Assembly (NCBI GenBank): GCA_947625815.1 | Contig: CANQPU010000003.1 | Location: 62,001 to 126,000, forward strand | DNA: 64,000 bases | Reading direction: 5' to 3' | Source of the DNA: an uncultured Oscillospiraceae bacterium | GTDB taxonomy: Bacteria > Bacillota > Clostridia > Oscillospirales > Oscillospiraceae | Shown: positions 38,654 through 52,200 of the stretch, in pieces | Position numbering within the stretch: position 1 is the first letter of the stretch | How the letters are laid out: each line of letters begins with the position of its first letter | Notes under the pieces: model-generated | The model's database searches: none | What the model saw: only the letters and a program-made list of their open reading frames with translations | Told to the model about the DNA's origin: nothing | Translations under genes and position numbers: made by a program

Positions 38654-40027
38654 ATGATCAGAAAAGGCAGCCGAAATCGCGATATGCTCACGGGCTCCAT
38701 GTGGGATAAGCTCATCCTCTTCGCCCTGCCCCTGGCGGCCACCAGCATCCTCCAGCAGGTCTTCAACGCGGCCGACGTGGCGGTGGTGGGGCGGTTCGTG
38801 GGGACCTCCGCTCAGGCGGCGGTGGGGAGCAACGGGCCCATTGTGAACCTGCTCATCAACCTGTTTGTGGGCATGTCCCTGGGCACCAACGTGATCATCT
38901 CCCAGTATCTCGGCGCGGGCAACCTGGAGGGCGTGAAAAAGGCCGTCCACACCTCCATCCTCGTCTCTATCCTGGGCGGACTTGTGCTGGCCGTGCTGGG
39001 CCAGTTCATCTCCGACCCCATCGTGGAGGTCATGGATGTGCCGGACGACGCCAAAGCCATGGCGGCGCTCTATCTGCGCATCTACCTGATGGGGATGCCG
39101 GTCATCCTCCTGTATAACTTCATCTCCGCCATCTTCCGCTCCCGCGGGGACACGAAAACGCCCCTGCTGGTCCTCTTCCTCTCCGGCGTCATCAACGTCA
39201 TCCTGAACATCGTATTCGTGGCCGGCCTCCACATGACCGTGGACGGGGTGGCCATCGCCACGGTGGTCTCGAACCTGGTGAGCTCCGCGGTGCTCCTCGG
39301 CATCCTCTTCCGCAGCCGGGACGCCCTCCGGGTGGAGCTGAGGGCCATGAGGATCGACCTCTTCACGCTGAAGCGCATCCTCCGGGTGGGGATCCCCGCC
39401 GGCGTGCAGGGCATGGTCTTCTCCCTGGCCAACATCACCATCCAGCGGGCCATCAACTCTCTGGACACGGTGGTCATGGCCGGCTCCGTGGCGGCCAACT
39501 ACGTGGAGAGCTTCACCTATTCGGTCCTCAGCTCCTTCGGGCAGGCCGTCACCACCTTCGTGGGCCAGAACTGCGGCGCCGGGAATTACGCCCGCTGCCG
39601 GCGCTCCCTGGGCGTCACCTTCCTCGTGGGCTACTCCTTCTTCGGCGTCACCGTGGCCCTGCTCCTCCTCTTCGCCACCCCCCTTCTCCGTATCTTCAAC
39701 CCCGAGCCGGAGGTCATCCGCTATGGCCTCATCCGCATTCGCTGGATGTTCCTGGGCCACGTCTTCTCCCTGGCGGTGGAGGTGCTGTCCGGCTACATGC
39801 GGGGCTTCGGCCAGAGCCTGATCCCGGCGGTGTGCGCCCTGATTTTCGTCTGCGGCATCCGGTTTTTCTGGGTCTTTGTGGTCTTTCCCCGCAACCCCAC
39901 CTTCAGCGTCCTTATGGCCGTCTACCCGGTCAGTTTGAGCATCACCGCCGCCGTCATCGGCGCCGCCGCCCTCCTGACCCGCCCCGCCGCCCGCGGCCTA
40001 AAAAGGCTGGAGGAACAGGCGGCGTAA
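38654..40027 (+). CDS. MATE family efflux transporter
   Basis: A 457-residue transporter of the MATE/MepA-like type exporting drugs or other organic cations with Na+ or H+. Twelve helices are apparent in two six-helix halves. The N-terminal half has LPLAATSILQQVFNAADVAVVGRFVGTSAQAAVG and the second half repeats the pattern at VGIPAGVQGMVFSLANITIQRAINSLDTVVMAGSVAANY (both shown only as landmarks: LQQVFNAADVAVVGRF and PAGVQGMVFSLANITIQ). The substrate is unknown. The ribosome site is weak (GGCGAGACG). A strong hairpin follows the stop. Confidence 0.93.
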   Translation: MIRKGSRNRDMLTGSMWDKLILFALPLAATSILQQVFNAADVAVVGRFVGTSAQAAVGSNGPIVNLLINLFVGMSLGTNVIISQYLGAGNLEGVKKAVHTSILVSILGGLVLAVLGQFISDPIVEVMDVPDDAKAMAALYLRIYLMGMPVILLYNFISAIFRSRGDTKTPLLVLFLSGVINVILNIVFVAGLHMTVDGVAIATVVSNLVSSAVLLGILFRSRDALRVELRAMRIDLFTLKRILRVGIPAGVQGMVFSLANITIQRAINSLDTVVMAGSVAANYVESFTYSVLSSFGQAVTTFVGQNCGAGNYARCRRSLGVTFLVGYSFFGVTVALLLLFATPLLRIFNPEPEVIRYGLIRIRWMFLGHVFSLAVEVLSGYMRGFGQSLIPAVCALIFVCGIRFFWVFVVFPRNPTFSVLMAVYPVSLSITAAVIGAAALLTRPAARGLKRLEEQAA

Positions 40028-40047
40028 AAAAGAATACTCTACAATAT

Positions 40048-40085
40048 CCAAGGCGGGGACGGCCGTACGGCTGTCCCCGCCTTGG
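40048..40085 (+). terminator. Hairpin terminator after the MATE gene
   Basis: CCAAGGCGGGGAC pairs with GTCCCCGCCTTGG around an inner GCCGTACGGC palindrome. It directly abuts element copy D. Confidence 0.7.
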
Positions 40086-40086
40086 T

Positions 40087-40220
40087 CTGTCGGAAAAGCC
40101 CTGACGGGCTTTTTCCGACAGGGGGAACGTACTTCTTCCGACGCACATGACGCCGCTAAAATCATCGACTCATTTCCTGACAAGCTGGCGGCCCGCGGAC
40201 AAGATGTCCGCGGGCCGTTT
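40087..40220 (+). repeat. Truncated dispersed element, copy D
   Basis: H1 (40087-40121) and GGGGGAACGTAC are intact. H2 and H3 are deleted. The H4 region is present as TTCTTCCGACGCACATGACG with its right arm decayed, then the shared CCTGACAAGCTGG end. The right flank is a different hairpin (GGCCCGCGGACA with TGTCCGCGGGCC, about 40190-40216) that can end the giant gene. Confidence 0.75.
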
Positions 40221-40246
40221 TGCGTTATTTCGGGGCTGATCCCCCG

Positions 40247-43200
40247 TTATTTTTTCGCTGCCTTGCTGAGGCGGTCGAACCGGGTGAGGACCGCCGCCAG
40301 CTCCGCGCGGGTGGCGTAGCCCGCGGGGACCACCAGATCGGCGTCTCTGCCGTTGACGATCCCGTTGGCGGTGCACCAGACCACGGCCTCATAGGCCCAG
40401 CCGGACACGCTGCCGACATCGGTGAAGGGCAGGCGGTAGGTCAGGTCGGCGACGACGCTGCCGGTGCTCTGCCTGTACCGGTAGAGGATGGTCATCATCT
40501 GCTCACGGGTGATCCGGTCGTTGGGTCCGAACACCGTGTCCGTGTAGCCCTTGACGATGCCCTGCGCGGCCGCCCAGCGGATGGCCTCCGCATACCAGGC
40601 GCCCTCCTCCACGTCCTCGAAGGGGATGATCAGGTCCGCCTGGGGCCTTTCGGCCAGGTTCCAGAGGGTCATCACCATCTCGGCGCGGGTCACGGTCCCG
40701 TCGGGGGCGAACACGCCGGTGTCATACCCGTTCATGATGCCGTATTTGATCACGTAGTCGGTGTACAGGTGATACCAGGCGGCCACGTTCAGATCCGGGA
40801 ACTTGCGCGACGGGCATTCGTGACGGAATTTCACGCTCACGGTCACGTCGCCGGCCGGCATGAAGAAGCTGTACGTGCCGTCGCCGTTGTCGGTGAGGCG
40901 GATGGCGTTCCCGTTCCGATCGGTCACTGTCAGCTGCTCCAGCTCGTAGAATTCGTTGGGTCTCACGGTGAGGACGATCAGATCGCCGGCGTAGGCGTAC
41001 CTGCGGTTGGCGGTGACGGTGCCGTTCTCAAAGGAGTTGGGCAGGATCACCTGGTAGGAATCGTAGCTGGGCGTGTAGGGATCCTCGGTCCTGACCTGCT
41101 CCTCCGCGACGCCGAAGGCATAGACGGAGAAGTTCTGGGCCCGGATGATGATGTACTTCACGCCGTTGAGCTCGCGGATGTAGTAGCACTCGAAGTTGGC
41201 GTTCTTGCCAACGCGCTCGCTGACCTTGCGCAGGGTCTGGGTGGTGACGGAGCCGTCGGCCGCGGTGTGGCGGCGGACCACGAAGATGTTGTCCGCGGTG
41301 CCGTTCTCCACGCTGTCAAGGGCGTCCTTCAGGCTGCCGGTCACCGCGAAGGCGATGGTCAGCAGCTCGGGGGTCGTCGGGACCGTTTCGGAGGAATCGA
41401 CGTCCCCGTCCACCGTGACCGTCTTGGTCACGGTCACGTCCACGAACTCCACAAGGTTGTCCGTGGCGGCGCTCCTCAGCGCCTCCGTCCGGAGCTCCTC
41501 CTTGATCTGGGCCTTCTCGCTCCTGCTGGTGACGCTGGAGTTTCCGCCGTCCAGTCTGTGGGCGCTCAGGGTGATGTCGATGACGACCTCGCTGCCGTCC
41601 TCGCCGGCGTTCCGGTCATCCTCCGTGACCACCTTATTGAGGCCCGCCACGGCCGGCTTGCCGATGGTGTCGCCGCCCAGGTCGCTCTCGACCAGGGTGT
41701 TGACGATCACCACATCCATCCGGAAGGTGTTGTCCTCGCCGCTGACAAGGGGATCGTCCACGATGACGCTTCCGGTGCTGGTGACTGTCTCGCCGCCCAC
41801 CGTCTTCTCCACCACGACGCTGTACACGCCGTAGGGGACGTCGGGGATGGTGACCTTGCCGTTTTTGTCGGTCACGCCCGTGTACTCCTCGCCGTCGGGG
41901 CCCGTGACGACCACCGTGACGTTGGCGCCCTGGACGGGGTTGCCGTCCTTGTCATAGACCTGGATCTCAACGTCGCCGATCTGCGTGACGGTGGTGTCCT
42001 CCGGGGCGTTCTCGCCCACCGCGGCGCTCACGGGACCCTTGACGGTGACGTCGCCCTTCTTGCCGGTGACGTTCCCGTTCTCATCAAGATCTACCGTGGC
42101 GCCATTTTCGCCGCCGGTGAGTGTCACCGGTCCGTTGGGCGTGTCGTACTCGAGGGTGCCGCCCGCGGGGATGTAGAGGTCGGTGATGGGAAGCTCTCTC
42201 TCGATGACGCCCCTGGCGTTCTCGGCCTCGACGCTGCCGTCCTCGGTGATGGTGATGTCAGGCCCGGCGCCGGTGCCGTCATCGTAATAGGTCACGCCGC
42301 CGACCTTCACGGAGGGATCCTTCGGATCGGTGGATTCGACCTGGGCGCTGCCGTCCGGGCCGATGGTGACCCTGGCCGGGCCTTCCACCTCCACGCCGTT
42401 GACCTTGGCCTTGCCGCCCGCGGGAATGTCCACAACGGTCGTCCCGTCGTCCTTCTTCTCAACGGTGGTCTTCTTGTCGCCGGTGTTCTCCACGGGGATG
42501 ACGGTCCCGTCACTCGTTTCGACACCGATCTGGCTGTCCTTGCCAAGTCCGGCCTTGCCGTCCTCAAGAACGGGGCCGTCGAGCGTCAGATCGACCTTCA
42601 GGTCCTCCTCGCCCTCATTGGTGTAGACGTTATCCTTCTTTTCGCCGTTTTCGTCAGTCGTGGTGACCGTGGCCTCGCCGTCCTCGGGGACGGTCACGGT
42701 CACTCTGTCGTTGCCGCTGCCGCCGGCGTTGGAGTCCTTGCTGACCTTGACGCCGTCGCCGGCCACCTCATACTCGGTGGAGGTCTGCTCTCCGTCGCTG
42801 TTCCAGCCCTCAGTCCGGACCTTGATGGAGGTGTCGGGCTCGCTCCCGTTGTCGGGGAGGGTCACGGTGCCGTCGGCGAGCTCCACGTCGCCCTCCGGGG
42901 TGACCTCGAGCTCAAGCGTGTCACGGCCGCTGCCGCTGTTTGTGTAAGTTTCGTCGCCCACGGTGACGGTGCCGCCGCTCTGGACTTCGATCCCGGCGTT
43001 TTCACTGCCTTCCTCCGCCGGGGCGGTGACGGTCACGTTCTTGGTGCTTCCGGCGCCGGAGCCGGTGATCTCCTTGCCGCCGAAGTAGACGGAGTCGTCC
43101 TGGCCCAGCTTGGTCGAGCCCTCCTTCAGGGAGACCTTGCCGTCCCGGCCCACGTGGAACACGGTCCCGTCGGATTCGGCGGTATAGGTCTCGCCGTCCA

Positions 43201-46200
43201 GGGTGAAGGACTCGCCCTTCCGCAGGGTCACGTCGGCGCTGCCGGGCTCTTCCGTGCCGTCGGCGCCGATGCCGGGGGCGGTGACGTTGGCGGACCTGGT
43301 CTCGATGACGTTGCCGCCCACCGTGACCTTGCCCGTGTTGGAGCCGCTGCCGGAGACGTTCAGGGAGCCGTCGGTGAGGGTCACCTCTCCGGTGGTGTGA
43401 TCGACCACGACCCTGGTGTTGTCATCCGCGGCCTCGTAGTGGCCGGTCACCGGTCCGCTGGGGTTCTTCACGGTGCCGCTGCCCTTGGCCCTCACGTCGA
43501 ACGCGGAGCCGTCGCCCAGGACGAAGCCGGACTCGTCGTCGTCGGTCCTGGCGTTGGGATCGGTAAAGATCTGGTCCTTGCCCTCGGTCTTGTCAGGCAC
43601 CACAACGTACTGGGCGTTGTCCAGGCCCACGTTGCCCTCGACCTTGCCCACCGCGGGCGCGCCGAGCTTGCCGTTTTCAAACGGAGCCGTCTGGCCGCCG
43701 GGCACATAGTAGTCAACATCGTTGACCTTCACGGTGCCGCCGTCCTCGGGCAGGCCGCGCACGCCGGGATTGCCGCTGCCGGTGTCGGCCAGGACCTCCA
43801 CATTCTTTCCGGTGAACTCGGCGGCGGGGGTCCCGGTCTTGACACTGCCCTCGGAGTCCGCGGGGAACTTGACGGAGCCGCTGTCAAGCACGGGCGGGCA
43901 GCTGTCGCCGCCGTCGGGCTTCAGCGTGGCGCCGGAGCCGCCCGCGGTGAGGGTGTCCTCACTGCCGTCGGAGTCCTTTACGGTGACGGTGGTGTTCCTG
44001 CCCAGCTCCAGCCCGTTTTCGGGAAGCTCCTCGACAGTCACGTTGCCGTCCCCGTCCACGGTGAGGGTCATGTCGCCCTCGCCGTTGTTCTTATAGGTAT
44101 ATTTGTTGCCGTCCTTGTCCGTGACGGTGAGGGTCTCGCCCGCGGGGACGGTGACCTCCGCCTTTCTCGGCGTGCTGTCGGGGTCGGTGACCTGAACGGT
44201 GATGTCCGCGCCCGCGTTGCCGTCCGTCTCGTCGTTGCCCAGCTTCACGTCGCCGAAGCCCACGCTCTGGCCGTCCTCAAGCTCCACGGAGCCGTCGGTG
44301 ACGGAGACATTGCCCTGCGCGTCGAATTCGAAGGTGGTGTCGCCGCCGTCCTCAGGCACGGTGTACGTCTCGCTGCCGATCTGCACGCTTCCGCCCGCGG
44401 GGACCTGGGCCTGAGCGTTGGGATTGTCCGCGGTGGGGGCCGTGACGGTCACGTCCTCCCCGGTGTCGGGGTTGGTGACGTGGACCTTGCCGGTCACCGC
44501 GCCGTTTTCGTCGGTGAACTCCACGTCCACGTTGTTCCCGGCGCCCTCCCCGGTCTTGTGCGGGAGAACGACGCTCCCCTCCCGGAGGGTGACATCGCCG
44601 TCGCTGTCCACCGTGATATCCGCGCCGCCTTCGCCGCCCTTGACGGTGTTGCCGTCAACGGTGACGGACTCGCCGTCGTTGAGGTGGACCTCCTTGTCGG
44701 GCTCGCCCCTGCCGGGCTTCTCCACCTCCACGGACCAGGCGCCCTCTTCCGGCTCCAGGGTCACTGTGCCGTCGGGGTTCACCGTGATGGACGGCGTCGT
44801 GCCGTCTTCGGGCTCCTCCGTCAGGGTGTAGGTCTTGCCGTCCACGGTGACCTTCTGCGGGTACTCGTCGCCCTCGGGGGTGACGGTGAGGGTCCCGTCC
44901 TCGCCGACCTGGACCTTCACGTCGTTGTCCCCGTCGGCCTCCACGGTGGTCTTCCGCTCGTTGCCCGCGGGATCCTTTCCGGTGAACTCCGCGCTGCCGC
45001 CCTGGGGGACGGTGACGGTCGTGCCGTCCTCGCCGGCCTCCACCTTCAGGTCGCTGCCCTCGCCGGAGCCGGTGTTCTTCACGTTGGTGTTATTGGGCGT
45101 GCCGGGGACGTTGATGTCGTCGCCCGCGGGTACGCCGGCGGCGCCGTCGGTGATGACCGGGCCGTCAGGCGTGAGCTCGACCTTCAGATCCTCGCCGGTC
45201 TCGCCCTCGTTGGTATAGTTGTGCGTCTTGTCCCCGTCGGAGACGGTGACGGAGCTCTTCTCCTCGCCCTCGGCGGCGGGTACGGTGACGGTGACCTCGC
45301 CGGTCTCCTTGTCCTTCTCGACCTGGACGCCGTCGCCCTTCACGCTGTAATCCTTCTCCTCACCGTCGGCGCCGGCGCTGACGTCGATCTCGTTGCCGTC
45401 GCCCAGCTCCACGGAGCCGTCCTTCAGCTCCACGGAGCCGTTGGGCGCGACCTCCAGCTCAAGGGTCCCGTCGCCATCGTTGGTGTAGGTGTCGCCGCCC
45501 ACCGTAACGGTGCCGCCCGGCGCTACCTCCACCTTGGCGTTGTTGGGATCGTAGCCCTCGTCCTCAGGCGCCGGGGCGGTGACGGTGACGTCCTTCGCCC
45601 CGTCCTCGCCGGAGCCCGTGACGGTGGTGCCGCCGAAGCCCACGCTCTCGCCGTCGCCCAGCTCCACGGAGCCTTCCCTCAGCTCCACGGAGCCGTCGGG
45701 GCTGACGTGGAAGGTGGCGCCCTCAGTGGAGTCCTCGGGAACGGTGAATTCCTTCTCGTTTCCGTTCTTGTCCTTCACGGTGAAGGATCCGCCGGCCGGC
45801 ACGGTCACATCCGCGCTGCCGGTCTCGGTCCTGCCGCCGGCGGTCTTTCCGGGGGCGGTGACGGTGGCGGACTCGGCCTCGACCTCGTTCCTGCCCACCT
45901 TCACGGAGCCCTTTTCGCCGTCCTGACCGCTCATCTCCACGGTGCCGTCGGTGAGGGTGGCGCTGCCGTCCTCATCCAGCTCGATATGGGCGTTGTTCTG
46001 GGCGTCCGCGGGATTTTCAAAGGTGGTGGTCTTACCGCTGTTGTCCTTCACGTCCACGGACGCGCCGGGCGTCACGGTAAGGGTGCCGCCCTCCTCTGTC
46101 TGCTCAAAGTAGGCGCTGCCGGTGCTGCCGTCGCTCAGCTTCACGCTGGGCCGGCCGTCCGTGCCCTCGGCGCCGAATTCGCTGGCGGTGCCCGTCAGCT

Positions 46201-49200
46201 TCTCCTGCGCGGGGGACTTGAGGCCGTCGCCGGCGTCCGTCTCCTCCGCGGTCTTTCCGGCGGGGATCAGGTAGTCCTTCACGGTCCCGTCGGGGGCTGT
46301 GAAGCCCACCTCAACGTCCCGGCCGTCGGTGCCGCCCACGGTGGCTCCGCCCTGCTCGTCCACGCCGATCTCCGCGTTGTCGGTGACGGCGGTGACGGTG
46401 CTGTCGCCCACCTTGACGGAGGCGCCGGCCTCGGGGTTGACGGAACCGCTGTCCAGAACGGGGATGCTGTCCTCGCCCTTCTTCAGGGTGGCGCCGTCGT
46501 CCCCGGCCGTGTAGGCGGAGTCGCCGATGGTGATGGTGTCGCCGCCGCCAAGCTCCACGCCGTCGGTGGGAAGCTGGCCGCTGAGCGTGACGCTGCCGTT
46601 CTCGTCCACGGTGAGGGTCATGTCGCCCTCGCCGTTATTCTTATAGGTATGCTGGTTGCCCTGGGCGTCGGTCACGGTCAGGGTCTCGCCCTCGGGGACG
46701 GTGACCTGGGCGGTCTTGGGTGTGCCTTCGTTGACCTGGACGGTGATGTCCGCGTCCGCGCTGCCGTCCGTCTCGTCGTTGCCCAGCTTCACCTTGCCGA
46801 AGCCCACGCTCTGGCCGTCCTCAAGCTCCACGGAGCCCTCGGTGACGGAGACATTGCCCTGGGCGTCAAATTCAAAGGTGGTGTCGTCCGCGCCTTCGGG
46901 CACGGTGTAGACCTGGTCGCCGATCTTCACGGCGCCGCCGTCGTGCACCTGGGCCTTGCCCTTTCCGGTGGGCGATGTGGGCGCGGTGACGGTGACCTGA
47001 CTCTCCTCGGAGGGCGCGGCCTTCTGCACGTTCTGGACGGGGACGGTCTTGCCGCCGAATTCCACATCGACCTTGCTGCCGTTGCCGTCAGCCTGGGACG
47101 GGAGGACCACACTGCCGGATTCCAGGGTCACGTTGCCCTTGTCGTCGATCCGCAGGTCCGCGCCGCCCTCACCGCCGGTGTAGGTGGAGTCTCCGATATC
47201 CACGGACTCGTTCTCCGCGATGTGGATCTCCTTCTCCTCACCCGGTTCGGGGAGCTCGACCTCCACGGACCAGGAGCCGTCATCCGGATCCAGGGTCACT
47301 GTGCCGTCGGGGTTCACCGTGATGGACGGTGTCGTGCCGTCTTCGGGCTCCTCATTCAGGGTGTAGGTCTTGCCGTCCACGGTGACCTTCTTCGGGTACT
47401 CGTCGCCCTTCGGTGTGACAGTCAGCGCACCGGTGGTGGCATCGACCTGGACCTCGACGTCGTTGTCGTCGGCCTCCACGGTGGTCTTCCGCTCGTTGCC
47501 TGCGGGATCCTTTCCGGTGAACTCCGCACTGCCGCCCTCGGGGACGGTGACGGTGGCGCCGGTTTCGGTGGCCTCCACGGTGATGTCGCCGTCGCCGGTG
47601 TTCCTGACATCGGTATCGGTGGCGCCGGTCTTGCCGGGGACGATGATGTCGTCGCCCTCGGGCACGCCGGCGGCGCCGCCGGTGATGGCCGGGCCGTCAG
47701 GCGTGAGCTGGACCTCCAGATCCTCCTCGCCCTCGCTGGTGTATGTATGCTCGGTGCCGTCCTCCTCGGTGATGACGGCGCTCTTCTTCTCCTCGCCCTC
47801 GGTGGCGGGCACGGTGACGGTGACCTCGCCGGTCTCCTTGTCCTTCTCGACCGTGACATCCCCGCCCTCGACGGTGTAGTCGCTGGCGCCGGAGCCGCTG
47901 CCGGCCGTCACGTCCACGCCGCCGGTTTCGGGCAGCTCCACGGCGCCGTCCTTCAGCTCCACGGAGCCGTCGGGCGTGACCTCCAGCTCAAGCTTGCCGT
48001 CGGCGGTGTCGTCGCCGTTGGTATAGGTCTTGCCGTCCACCTCAACGGCGCCGCTCGGCTCCACCTCGACCTTGGCGTTGCCGGCGCTCTCGCCGGCGCC
48101 CGCCGGAACGGTCACGGTGACCGCGGGGGCGCCGTCAGGCCCGTCGGAACCGGTGATGTCCGTGTCTCCGAACAGGACGGTGTCGTCCTCGCCCAGCTTC
48201 ACGGAGCCTTCCTCCAGCTCCACCGAGCCGTCGGGGTTGACGTGGAAGGTGGCGCCGTCGGCGGCGTCCGCGGGAACGGTGAATTCCTTCTCGTTGCCGT
48301 CCTTGTCCGTCACGGTGAAGGTGCCGCCGGCCGGAACAGTCACATCCGCGCCGCCGTCCGGGGTCGCCGTCACGGTGGCGTCGGTGCTGGCGACGGTGTT
48401 GTCGCCGACCTTCATCTCCGTTTCGGTGCCGGAGTCGCCGCCGCCGATGTGGACGGTGCCCTCCTCCAGCTCCACAGAGCCGTCGGTGTCCAGCGTGAGC
48501 TTGGCGTTCTCCCCGGAACCCTCGGGGTTGGTATATTGGCCGGTCCTGCTGGCGGAATCGGCACTGGTGCCGTCAAAGGTGTCGATGCCGGCGCCGGGCT
48601 CCACGACAAACTCCACACTGCCGTCCTCAGCGCTGAAATAGACGTCCGCGTCTCCATCATGGCCGGTGGGCTTCACAAACGTGCCGCCGAAGGCCTGTCC
48701 GTCGTCGCCCAGTGTGCCCATGGCGGGCTTGGTCAGGGCGCCGTCCTCCAGGACCGCGGTGCCGGTGCTGTCGCCGGGGACCAGATAATCACTGCCGCGG
48801 CCGCCGTCCGCGCCCTTCACATTCACGTGGCCGTCGTTATCGGGATCGGTGGCCTTGACGCCGGGCTTGTTGCCCGGGGTGCTCGGGTCGGTGTCCGCGA
48901 AGACCTCCACATCCCGGCCCGTGAAGGTGGTGTCGCCCACCTTCACGCAGCCGTCGCCTGTCTCGCCGTCCTTGGTCTGCGGGAGCTTGACGGAGCCCTC
49001 GGAGAGGGTGGCGGGGCCGGTGCCTCCGGCCGATTCGGGCAGGGTCAGCTCCGCGCCGTTCTCGCCGGCGGTCAGGGTGTCGTCGCCGCCGTCGGGGTTG
49101 TGTACCTGGATCTGGGTGCCCTCGTCGGGCAGCTCCACCGTGCCGCTCTTGAGCGTCACGTTGCCGTCCTCGTCCACCTCAAGCTCAAGCGGATCGGTGC

Positions 49201-52200
49201 CGCTGTTGGTGTATCTGTGCTCCTTGCCCTCGCTGTCGGTGACCACAAGAGTCTCTCCCGCGGGGACGGTGACGTCGGCCTTCCTCGGGCTCGACGTGCC
49301 GGCCTGGACCTCCACGGTGACGCCCTGGCCGGCGGGAGTGCCGGCGGCGGTGTCGTTGCCGAGCTTCACGTTCCCGAAGCCGGCCTTCTGGCCGTCGGCC
49401 AGCTTGACGCCGCCCTTCTCGACGGTGACGTTGCCCTCGCCGTCGAAGTTGAGCACGGTGTCGTCCTTGGAGGATTCAAAGGTCTGGGTGCCGGAGTCGG
49501 TGGTGAACTGGACCTGGTTGCCCGCCTTGGGCATCTCCACCTGGCCCTTGCCGGCGTCGGTATCCGCCGGGACGGTCACGGTGATGTCGGTCTCGCCCGG
49601 GACATTTTCGTGCTTCTGCACGTTCTGGACGTTGACCTCGCCGCCGTCCGGAAGCTGGACGTTGACCTGGCCGCCGTCGCCGGTCGGGTCGGAGTTGAGC
49701 GTGACCTGGCCCTCGGTGAGCTGGACGCCGCCGTCCTTGCCCACCACGATCTCGGCCTCTCCGTGATATTCCACGCCGCCCACGGTGGCGTCGGCGCCCG
49801 CGGGTATCTCCACGGTGGTCTCGCCCCTGGAGGGCATATCCTTGGTGACGGTGATGTCCTTGTCGTCGGTGTCGCTCGTATTCTCCACCGTCTGGCCGTT
49901 GACTTCGATCTGGCCGTCCTGCGGCACGTCCACGCTGCCGTTCAGCAGCTCGTTGGGCTCCTGGCCCAGCGTCATCTCGGCGCCCTCATGGAGACCGAAG
50001 GTCTTGTCGCCGTCGGTGACGGTGCCGCCGCCCGGGCCGCCCTTGGCGGTGGGAGGCGTGTTGCTCTCGGTGTCGCCCGCGGTGATCTCCGTGCCCCGGC
50101 CGCTGAAGGTGCCGGTCTGGCCGTCGCCGGTCTCCACGTTCACCGACGTGTCGGCGCCCTCGGGGAGCTTCACGGAGCCCTCGGAGAGGGTGGGGACGTC
50201 CTTATTGACGCCGTCTCCCGTAACGGTGTCCGCGGTGGGCTTCAGGGTCGCGCCCTCGTCGCCCGCGGTGACGGTCCCGCCGCCCACGGTGATGGGGGTG
50301 TCGGGGCCCAGCTCCACGCCGCGGCCGGGCAGGTCGTCGTCGCTGTCCACGGAGACGTTTCCGTTCTTGTCCACGGTGAAAGTCACGTCGCCCACGCCGT
50401 TATTCTTATAGGTATGCTCGTTGCCGTCAGGATCGGTGACGGTGAAGGTCTCGCCCTGGGGAACGGTGACCTTGGCCTGGTCGCCGTCCGTCACCACCTT
50501 GAGGCTGTCGGTTACGCTCGTCTCCGGGACGGTCTTCTTGTTGCCAAGCGTCACGTCTCCGAAGCCCACGGTGTCGCCGTCGCCCAGCTCAAGTCCGCCC
50601 TCGGTGAGGGTGACGCTGCCGTCGGAATAGAACTCGAGGACCGTGTTGCCCGTCTGATCCTCAGGCACGGTGTAGGTATGCCTGTCGATATCGACCTGGC
50701 CGCCGGGCTTCACCTCGGCGGTGCCGTGGTCGCCGGAGCCGGGGGCCGTGACGGTCACGTCGTTGCCCGCGGTCTCGTCGGGGTTGCTGACCTCGACGGT
50801 GTTGCCGTCGGGGAACTGGATGTTGGTGTCGCTGGTCTTGCCGCCGGTGACGGGCGGGAGCGTCACGGTGCCCTCGGCGATGGAGGGGGTGCCGTCCGCG
50901 TCCAGGGTCACGGACACGGGGCCCTCATAGGTGGTGCCGCCGATATTCGCGGAGCTTCCGGCGGGCACGGTGACGGTGGCCTTGCCCGGAACGGGCTGAT
51001 CCTTGGCCACGTTCACGTCCCCGGCGCCCTGATTCTCCACTTCCTTGCCGTTGACGGTCACCTTGCCGCCCGCGGGCATGGAGACGGAGCCTTCGGTGAG
51101 CTCCACATAGTCCTCGCCCTCGGCGGAGAGCTTGAGCTCCAGCTTGGCGCCCTCCGATCCGGCCGTAAAGTCGGTGCCGGTGGCGTCGTCGCCCACCTTG
51201 ACGTTGGCCTCTTGGCCGCCGTCCAGGGTGACACTGCCCACGGTGCCGTTCCGGCCGCCCTGGGTGGCCTGGATCTGGCCGTCTCCCTTGTTCTCCACGG
51301 TAAAGCTGCTGCCGTCGGAGCCGTCGATCTCAACGGACTTGTCCTGCGGGAGGGTGGCGGTGACGCCGTCCTCCATGGGATGGTCAAGATCATAGCTGTT
51401 CGCGCCGGTGAAGGTCGTGCCGTCGATGACGGTCTCGGCCGTTTTGCCGCCGGAGGGGCTGGCCGTGGCCTTGCCGGTGGCGTCCACCGTGATATCCACG
51501 TCGGAGCCGTCGGGGGTGGTCACGGTATGCTCCTTGTCGCCCTGGCCGCGAACCGTCGCCTCATGGCTGCCGGTCCCCTCGGTGCCCGGGGCATAGGTGG
51601 TGGTGCCGGGGCCGGTGACGGTGACGGTGATGTCGCCGTCCGGCCCGATCTCGACCCGGCCGCCGGTGTATCTGTCGCCGGTGGCGTCGTCCACCAGGGT
51701 GATGTTGTCTTTTCCGATGTTCAGCTTGGGGGACTGCTTCTCGCTCGGGCTGCCCACCAGATGAACGGTCTTGTCGGTCAGATTGGGATCGCTCAGCGCC
51801 TTGGAGGCCTCCTCCCAGGTGTTGAAGAACTCGTCTCCCACCTGATAGACGCCCGTGCCCAGGACCAGCGTGTCGGTCTGCGTCTCATCGGCCTTGACGA
51901 TGAGGTTCTTGACGTCGGAGGAGAAGTATCTGGCGTAGCTCTTGGCCTCGTTTCCGTCGGCCATTTTGGCCACGGCCGTCCCGAGTTCGCCGGGGTTCGG
52001 AGTCACGCCCACCTTGCCGGAGTAGCTCCCGGCGACGGTGACGCTGATGCCCGCTCCCAGGCTGATGTTCCGGTTCTCGCGCCCGGATCCGGTGACGCCG
52101 GTGTTCCCAGTGACGGTGGTCTTGCCGTCCACCAGGATCACGGGATCTTTGGCCGCGCCACTATATTTGCCCACGTAGACCGCGCCGTTTGTTCCCACGA

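Noticed and set aside
41900-50620. Repeat array considered as CRISPR or minisatellite DNA.
   Set aside because: The repeats are protein-coding, in frame, diverged and lack constant-length spacers.
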